A stretch of DNA of 64,000 nt, taken from positions 3,224,001 through 3,288,000 of the forward strand of contig CM065310.1 in the NCBI GenBank assembly GCA_033032175.1. The letters are read 5' to 3'. Source of the DNA: Saturnia japonica. Taxonomy: Eukaryota; Arthropoda; Insecta; Lepidoptera; Saturniidae. The notes beneath the pieces were generated by a model. That model worked only from the letters and a program-made list of their open reading frames with translations. It was not told the origin of the DNA and searched no databases. Below, piece by piece: positions 56,458-64,000 of this stretch (its first letter is position 1; every line of letters begins with the position of its first letter). Made by a program: the position numbers and the translations under genes.

Positions 56458-59400
56458 ATGTTTATTATGATATTAAAAATTAGAAATTTACTAGCGTCCT
56501 TACCTAAAGGTAATAGAAATGTTTATACGGCATTTATTTCGACGTCCCCTGTGTCGACTTCGAGTAGTAAGCCAATGGTAAGGAATTGTAATGTTATTTT
56601 TATAAACTTATTTAAATATTATTGAAGTATTCGTGTGATCACTTACGCATAGGTATTACTTCGAGTTAACTATTTTAACATCTCAAATCTAATTATTCTT
56701 TAGAGTATCGTGAAATTAATTATTAATGTATTCATTTTTATACTTCTGTCGATATTTGAACAAACTGATATAGAAATGATATTACGATAAAATAATTATA
56801 CCTATAGATATTTTTGCTACATTTGATTGGAAATTTAGGACGTTTAAGAAAGAGAAACTTTAAAGATACAAGATATTAATTATTACTTGAGTAATTAAAC
56901 CTATCCCGTAAGTAGAATATGTACGTCTGTGCCTATGTGTGTGTGGCGTGGCCCCAAGCAAGAAATGATAATACGATAACCCATAAATATTTCTGCTACA
57001 TTTGATTGGTAATTTAGGACGTTTGATAAAGAGAAAGTTTAAAATATACAAGGTATTAACTATTAATTATTACACGAGTAGGTAGTGGCCCCAAGCTATG
57101 AAAGGTAGAGACCATTGTTACCTTCTCTATATATGAAAAAGGGTCTGTTGAAAAGCGTCAAATTAGGGTGGTACCTACTACGGTAACAAGTGCGTAAATT
57201 TTAAAGTTATTATTTTTTTAATTTTCGCCCACTGACAACTCATCGCTTCACGAAATTTTCCCGTTAATGTTCAATTATTTTAAAACTATAACATCATGAA
57301 AAAGTGTTTAGCTACGCTAGCGCCATGTTGGTAAGTTTTTGAATTGTAAGTAATTTGCTGCTCATAGCTGGACACTTTTTCGACTTGTCCACATAAATGA
57401 TAGTTCTCTTTACCTCTGCCCTCCTTAATATTCATCAGGTCGCTGTAATTAGTGCTAGCAATCCTTGCGTATATTCTAGAAACGTCCAATATTTTTAACA
57501 TCATTTAAATGTTACATCGTAAATCGCCGACAATGTAACATTGGATAAATAGTGGAATTGGAAAAAATGAATGTAGCATATGCTTATAATATTTCAGGAA
57601 CAAAAACTTACAATTGGTAAACATAATATAAATTTCCTTCAAGTAGGCAAAGGTTCGCATCACATTTTGTGCATGCCCGGAGCCCTCGGGACTATATGGA
57701 CAGACTTCAAACCGCAAGTGGAAGGGCTTGACAGGGAAAGGTTTACAATAGTAGCTTGGGATCCACCTGGATATGGAAAAAGTAGACCACCAGAGAAGGA
57801 TTACGATACAAATTTGTACGAGAAAGACGCAGATGCCGCTTATGAATTCATGCAGGTACTTACACTTTTCTTTAGTTTATCAAAATCGCCATACAGTTGA
57901 TTATAAATACAAGTTTATGGACAGTAATGACTACCTGGAGACAAGGATTCGTCCACATTGTTGACAAGCCATACCTACTATTGAGCCAAAAGGTCGAGCT
58001 GACTTTTGCGTGATGAACAAAATTTTCAGTTACCTATTTATATCTGAGCGTTAAATGTCTGCAATATGTATAACAGCTGTTTAGTTACCGTAATAAAAAC
58101 TATGTTTAGTGTATAAACAAATGGCCGTGTATGAAATTGTGTCTATTTTTTTTTTGTCATATTGTATATTGATGAGACTGCTTTTATAAAAAAAATTAGG
58201 CTTTAAATATACAAAAATATTCCATACTCGGGTGGAGCGATGGAGGAATAACCGGAATGATCCACGCAGCGAAATATTCAAACGCTGTGAAAAACTTAGT
58301 CATTTGGGGAAGTAGCGCTTTTATACTGCCACAAGAATTGGAAGTATACAAAAGTAAGTTATTTTAAAAATGATATACATCTGTTCACACATACTATATA
58401 TCAGTTAAAATATTATGTAATTACAATAGGTAAATGAAAACGCTTCCAAGGTCGTGTTTGAGGAATAATTAAATCCGTTGGAACATCGTATCGATGTCAT
58501 CGGTACATCGACGCTATGATCGAAAACATCGAATATCGTTGTTTACACATTTCTCTGTTATGATTTTAAGCAAAATATAAATATAAACATATTTTCGTAA
58601 ATAAAAAAATATCGCTACCTACCTAGGTAGGTTCTAGAACCAATTACCCAAAAAAAGGTCGAACTTCGAGGTTTTTAAATTGATATTTGTCAGCCATCGA
58701 AGTTTACTAATGTTACTGAAATCAAATTATTAAAAACTTGAATACTTGAGAGCTATTCATATAGCAGCAAAATATAAAATAGATAACTGTACATTTCTGA
58801 ATATTAGCAATAGCGAATTACGTCTAACCCTTCGCTCGAGAAGAGCCTTTATGCCATTTACTGAGTGTAGCATTCAAAACTGCATTTACTTACTGTATTT
58901 TAATATAATCTTATACAGGTAATCTTATCATCTTCTTATATATAAAATTCGATGTCTGTATGTAGGTAGGTCCCTATGGCCTCCAGAACGGCTGGAGCGA
59001 TTTTAATGAAATTTTCATACAATCTTTATTAATTTAAAGCTTCACCCAGCGGGTGATTCTGTAAAATTTGGTAGCGATCGGATCAATGTTCCCTAAGGAC
59101 ATAAACGCGTGGCTGGGTTGACCGTTATATCAGAAATGTGAAAGTGCGTTTGTTTGGATGTTTGTCCATGAATCTAATTCGAATTCCCATGAAATATACC
59201 ATAAAGTTATGTGTGGATTTACTTAAGCTATGCGTGCGATTATGTTGTACAATAATATGGCATAGTATACTTTTGATAAATATATAAAAAATTACGATTA
59301 GTAATTTAATATAGAATTTACAAATCAGTACTATAATTTCAGAAATAAGAGACATTAAAACATGGTCAAAGAGAATGAGAGACCCGATGATCGAGATCTA

Positions 59401-60446
59401 TGGAGAAGAGACATTCGCTAAAATCTGGTCTAAATGGATCGACACAATGATTGATTTGTATAACAAAAATAAAGGAAACATTTGCGCTGAAATTTTAACA
59501 CATATCAAGTGTCCAACTTTTATTTTATATGGGGAAAAAGATCCGATGATAGATAAAGTCCATGTTTCACATTTACACACTCATATTGAAGGTTCGAGGT
59601 AAGTAGGTATAAGATATTAATTGTAAATTTAGACCGCCTCTATGTTTATCTAGATCTCAATACCTAAAGTATTCGCAGGTCTCAGTTTTTGGGATTGGAG
59701 ATTAAATTAGCAATGACACCTGGTCATAACTAAGTCGTAACCTCGTAAGATACCTTGCCCTGTACCTCGTCCTGTTTTTATTTGTGTTTAATAACTTGCC
59801 TTATTTGAGACGATATTGTGCAATATTTGTGACATTTTGCGTAATATAGTTTGGTTATTGTGCACAAGTAAAGTAATATTTTTAGAAATAGCAAGAAATA
59901 AAAATTCTGAGTGACACAAAAATCCACTGGACAGTTTTAAGATTTCTAAATTTATTAGAACACATTATTGAAGATGATAAAATAGTGCGAAATTAGGCCT
60001 AAAAGACGTGCGACTGGCAAAGAATAACAAAATAGGTCGGTCGTAAATGTCGTAATGCATTCTATTCGTGTTGGCAATGAAAAATATTATGTTAAAAGCG
60101 TTAATTGGATATTTTTATCTACAACCCCCAAGTTGTTAATCTATCGCTAAACACTGTCATGTCGCTAGCACAGCCCTTGCCACATCGTCAATTATGATCA
60201 GGTGACATTGTGGGCAAACCGTTAAATTGCGAAGATGACAAAGATAATACAATTGTAATTATTTTACTCTATTTGTATAGATCGTTTTTCAAATTAACCT
60301 TCTTAAATAAGCCATGATTAAGAAAATATATTTCCAACTTAATTTTTTACAGAATACATTTATATCCGGAAGGAAAACATAATATCCACATAAAGTATGC
60401 TGAAGATTTTAATAGAAAAGTGGAAGATTTTTTAATGCAAGTCTAA
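56458..60446 (+). CDS. BPHL: BPHL-like serine hydrolase (valacyclovir hydrolase family), five exons
   Basis: Alpha/beta-hydrolase of the biphenyl-hydrolase-like family. The human member hydrolyses alpha-amino-acid esters such as valacyclovir and homocysteine thiolactone and is mitochondrial. Exons: 56458-56577, 57598-57855, 58200-58353, 59343-59598, 60353-60446. All sites are GT-AG and in phase; 293 codons versus 291 in human. The nucleophile elbow GWSDGG puts Ser139 in exon 3, Asp244 is in GEKDP (exon 4) and His272 in EGKHN (exon 5), the expected triad. The oxyanion-side motif is CMPGALGT, and WDPPGYGKSRPP marks the strand after the family's WDPRGYG. The N-terminus, MFIMILKIRNLLASLPKGNR, is basic and hydrophobic without acidic residues, fitting a mitochondrial presequence (inference). 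A second ATG three codons on (56467) could also start. AATAAA lies at 60483-60488. Confidence 0.95.
56780..57110. repeat. tandem duplication in BPHL-like intron 1, about 179-bp period
   Basis: The phrase gctacatttgattggaaatt at 56816 recurs as gctacatttgattggtaatt at 56995, each followed by taggacgtttaagaaagaga or its near copy and a caag(a/g)tattaa block. The gtggccccaagc phrase of unit 2 (56949) recurs at 57087, the start of a third partial unit. Confidence 0.7.
58900..59120 (+). repeat. old LINE/SINE tail fragment in BPHL-like intron 3
   Basis: Contains cttatatataaaattcgatg, cctccagaacggctggagcg and aatgaaattttcatacaatc, a phrase set widespread in insect repeat tails. No boundaries are clear. 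Confidence 0.45.
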
Positions 60447-60482
60447 AATATTATTCTGATTATTGTTATTGTAATATCTTGC

Positions 60483-60488
60483 AATAAA
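60483..60488 (+). terminator. AATAAA polyadenylation signal of the BPHL-like gene
   Basis: Canonical hexamer 36 bases after the stop codon, followed by a GT-rich tgtattgtaaatt stretch. A short 3' UTR of about 60 bases is implied. Confidence 0.65.
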
Positions 60489-60546
60489 TTTTGCAGCGTA
60501 TCGTGTATTGTAAATTTACATATATTTTGAAATACAATGTACCAAT

Positions 60547-61312
60547 CAGTGTTTTATTCCATATTTGTTATCAAGTTAGAAATCCCATAACAAAGAAAGT
60601 AACAAATTGTTTATAGGATTTGAAGAACGTACATTCCTACAGTTTTACGTACCACAACTACCACGAACGTCGGTACTAAAGAACTTGGCCCCTTTTTATG
60701 TTTTTAGATACACATTACATCATTACCTACATACAATGACGTTTTATAAATAGACGCGATAAACTCTCACTAAAAGCAATTTGAAAACGTTACAAATTTT
60801 GTTATCAGCATGTTGAAACAAAAGAGATAGGAAATCACAGCGTAAGGCGAAAACCCTGTTGTCGTAAAAAGATAAAGTTTCTTCTCGCTTACGCAGGTAT
60901 CAAGTCGAAAGTGAACTGAGGGCAATTGCCCACGATTCACAATGGCATGTAAAGAGCGTCAACGCAGAATCTACTTTTAAAAATATCATTGATTACATTC
61001 ATTAATTATTGGGCACGTGCGTACTGAGCGGCTAGCTACATTTCAGATAACCGTCCGGCGAACCGACATGATCCAGTTGCAATTGCGGCTCACCGGGTAG
61101 CGACTTGGCGGAGGACAAGTACCACAGTTGTTATTCCGAATACATACTATTGTTCCGTACTTTCCACCTGCTATACGTACTGTGTAGTATAACCTGTCGA
61201 AGGTTGCCAATTTTTTTGGGAGACAAATTGTATATTTAGGAAATTTATATTTATGGGTAATTTAGGAAAAAGTAAAGTACACATTTGTTTTTAATCATTA
61301 TTAGGGAGTTAG
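60547..61312. other. intergenic, nothing recognised
   Basis: No conserved gene. The stretch 60900-61200 is somewhat GC-richer and may be part of the 5' region of the LINE that follows. Confidence 0.4.
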
Positions 61313-64000
61313 TTGAAGGAGTCAGTTGCGGGGAACATGGAGGTGGCTGAGTCACTCAGCAGTCACTCAGTGTTGAGTGATTGTGGCCTCTCTATATCCT
61401 TGTATGGCACACGGCCACTAAAATATAATATGACTCAAGGGTTAGTTTTCATGCAGCCTCTGTCCTCTGAAATGGTTCATATAATACCTAAATCAACACC
61501 AACAACAGAACAACTTTTTACAAAATCCCTCGGTAGTAATACTATTGATGTCAGTGCTGTCAAAAAACCGTACTTTTTAATGTCTCGATAGGTAGGTTGA
61601 TGTTGTCATAGAATCTAAATGAATAAACTATTAATTATTGTATGCCAGGTGCCACTTATAACCAAATAATAGATAAGGTTTTGAACACAGACTTGGATAG
61701 GAATTATAGTTTTGTAATTTTAATAGGGAACAGTTTAGATGTAAATAAAATAATATAATGAATTCATCTGAAAACTATTAAAATTGGATGTGGGGCACAT
61801 TATGTTGTGTGCTATTCCATATTCTGTATCCCTACAAGAGAAAAATAATAACATTCATATGTTAAATAATTGTTTAACAATCTGACATATTGTCATAGGG
61901 ACAAATTTATATTTTTTGATATTAAGTAATAAGTTTATTAATAATTTTACATTAACTTGGGAAAGGATGTACCTTCCCAAAAATATAGATATGACATAGC
62001 TAGACTGATAGCTTATAATATAAACAGGTTAAGTGACTTAGTAGTGTCATATAGTTTGACTAATGATACTGTTATAAATTTTTGAAACCAGTAAATATGA
62101 CAAAGGAGCAGTGCAACATAAAAGTATATCATCAAAACATCAATCGCTCCTTCGGCAAAATATTAGATATAGAGTTATTATTAGATAGAGACTAGATATA
62201 TTATGTTTTACAGAAACTTGGCTTAAACCTGATAAGATGTTGTTTGATGTACCACACTTTTCAGTCGCTAGTGTTTATAATTGATCAATCGCTGTTGGTG
62301 GTGGTTGTATCCATGCTATTAAAAAATAATTTAAAATCGAAATCGAAATAATCGAAAAGATATGTTGATATATAATATCTCAATTGACCGTGTTTGTGAA
62401 GTGGCTTGTACAGAGAGTGACTGATTAATTATACTATGTGTTTACAGACCTCCAGGATCAAATATTCTGCTATTCATACAAACAATGGAGGAAATTCTAA
62501 TAAGAATATTTAATGTCAATAAGTCAGTTGTAAGAGAACAGTTATATTTATATCAAAAACTAGATTAGATCGTTTAAATATTAACATTAAACAGCAATTA
62601 TCTACAGAGGTTTTAAGTAATACAGATCCTAATATCAACTATGGCAACTTGTTTAATATCATAAGCACTGAATTTAGTAAACATTGTCCAAAAAAAGTTA
62701 TTAATGTTAGTAAAAGAATGGTTTTTAGTGAATGGTCAACCAAAGGTATTGTTACACCCGTGGATATTAAAAATGCCGATGTTTGACTTGATGAAGATTT
62801 ATTTCAATTCCGCACAGTTACGAATTACACGAACTCACAACACTTATTTATTACATTGTGGTTTCGATTCCTTTTTATCGCTGGTTGTTATCGCTTTGTA
62901 ATTCAAAACTGAACTGAACTCGGCGCCGCGCCTGAATCGCTTAAATACCTACACTAAACGATCGCAGAAAAATCGTGAATCATCGCTAACTTTCTTAATG
63001 ATTAGTTTCTATACCTACTCGATGACGTAATCGAAGCGATAAGCCCTATACGTGTGAGTGTATAAACTGCGATGTTTACACAAACATGCGCCGCAGTTGT
63101 TTACGACGCGAACTTTATTTCGAAGTCCTGAGAAGTTTGTAGTTGCTGCGAGATATTTCGGGAACAGGATTTCCTCTATCTTTTTATTTAGGTTGCAACA
63201 TTTCGTAACAGTATTACAAAAAGTAGAGACTGATTATATGACTTATAATAAAGGAAATCATTGACAACTGACGATTTGTTCCATGCTTATGTTCAACACT
63301 ATTCAAAATTTTTTATCGTGTTTGTGCTGCTGCAAAAGCGATATTCTTAAGAAATAAAGTTCTTAAATCTAGTAGTAAGACTAATACTGTTCGGCAAATA
63401 ATAAATAAGGAAAAAGGAAAAATGATAATTCACTTAATCTGAACGTCGAGGGAGTACATATCTCAAACAGTTCAGAGGTAGCAACTGTGTTCCAAGATTA
63501 TTTTACAAATATACCTTTAGAAGTAACCAAAAATATAATATCACCCCATGGTGCGCGTCACTTTTGGAAAAGTTGATTGCACCTTTAAATTTTACATCCA
63601 TTAGTGCAAATGAAATAATAAAAGCCTTTAAACAATTAAACTTAAAAAATACTGAAGACATTTGAGGAATGTCAGTAGTAGTAGTAGTTCAATCCTTAAT
63701 TGTCAATATTTCACCATATCTGGCTCATATATTTAATCAATGCATAGAAACAGTAACTTTCTCTAATATGATGAAAATTAGTAAAATAGTTCCATTGTTT
63801 AAATCAGGTTGTAGAAGTAATCTTGGTAATTATAGACCAATTTCTGTATTTCCTTCGATTAGTAAGATTTTTGAGAAAATTATGCTTAAGCAATTAGCAG
63901 AGTATTTTAATAAACACAAGATATTGCATGGTCGACGGTATGGATTCACGAAATAGAAATCCACCACTGACGCTAGTGCAACATTACTGTCATATATTTG
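61313..64000 (+). mobile_element. degenerate LINE, ORF1 to reverse transcriptase, open at the right edge
   Basis: In order: an ORF1 remnant 61313-61591 (FTKSLGSNTIDVSAVKKPYF) continuing in other frames to ILIGNSLDVNK, which resembles the esterase-like ORF1 of CR1/L2-type elements. Next an AP-endonuclease start near 62120 (IKVYHQNINRSFGKI, LCFTETWLKPDK) and VYRPPGSNILLFIQTMEE at 62445-62500. Then a linker (RMVFSEWSTKGIV), resuming at 63285 (AYVQHYSKFFYRVCAAAKAI). Finally the start of the reverse transcriptase at 63760-63950 (SKIVPLFKSGCRSNLGNYRP, ISVFPSISKIFEKIMLKQLA). Stops and frameshifts run throughout, so it is inactive. A foreign insert lies at 62807-63272. Confidence 0.75.
62807..63272. 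mobile_element. about 466-bp insert within the degenerate LINE
   Basis: The LINE reading breaks after LDEDLF at 62806 and resumes with DDLFHAYVQHYSKFF at 63273. The flanks gatttatttca (62796-62806) and gatttgttcca (63273-63283) look like an 11-base target duplication with two differences. The insert is CpG-richer than the LINE (ctcggcgccgcgcctgaatc) and has no reading frame or clear terminal repeats. Its class is unknown; a solo LTR or SINE-like element is possible. Confidence 0.5.

Overview
The window is a stretch of animal nuclear genome, almost certainly lepidopteran (moth or butterfly). It is AT-rich. Genes are split by GT-AG introns and embedded in decayed transposable elements: LINE 3' ends, tRNA-derived SINEs, Helitron-like elements ending in CTAG|T, TTAA- and TAA-flanked MITEs, and microsatellites. 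There are no operons, rRNA genes, CRISPR arrays or prokaryotic features.

Two conserved protein-coding genes can be rebuilt exon by exon, both on the + strand. At 43317-54038 lies the alpha subunit of the cytosolic chaperonin CCT/TRiC (CCT1, TCP-1 alpha): ten exons, 555 codons, every junction in phase. At 56458-60446 lies a BPHL/valacyclovir-hydrolase-like serine hydrolase: five exons, 293 codons, with catalytic Ser139, Asp244 and His272 on three different exons. Their functions are unrelated and they appear to be simple neighbours. The CCT1 introns hold many repeats and an intact 89-codon antisense ORF of unknown identity.

A third gene is suggested on the - strand. Three short segments with good splice signals (31391-31336, 30858-30763, 29613-29532) join without a stop in two alternative frames. 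A CpG-rich putative first exon with a strong donor lies at 39184-39340. I do not recognise the product and the reading frame is unresolved.

The rest is transposon-derived. From left to right: LINE and SINE tails (1-3115); a TTAA-flanked MITE between two copies of a short repeat (3857-4474); a CpG-rich island (5750-5960); old repeats (6-15 kb); a truncated Helitron (15720); a broken DUF7869-like gene split by an LTR-like insert (16738-19680); a full-length non-autonomous Helitron (26771-27375) abutting a LINE 3' end (27376-28010); a 107-bp tandem array (28021); another Helitron (34644-35258); an R1-like LINE nested in an older repeat (36076-37333); and remnants of at least one antisense LINE (41050-42450). 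The last 2.7 kb is a degenerate LINE with ORF1, endonuclease and reverse-transcriptase pieces, broken by a roughly 466-bp insertion and running off the right edge.

I found no clear new biological system. The best leads are the unannotated - strand gene, the CCT1-nested ORF, the TTAA composite structure and the comparable Helitron copies.
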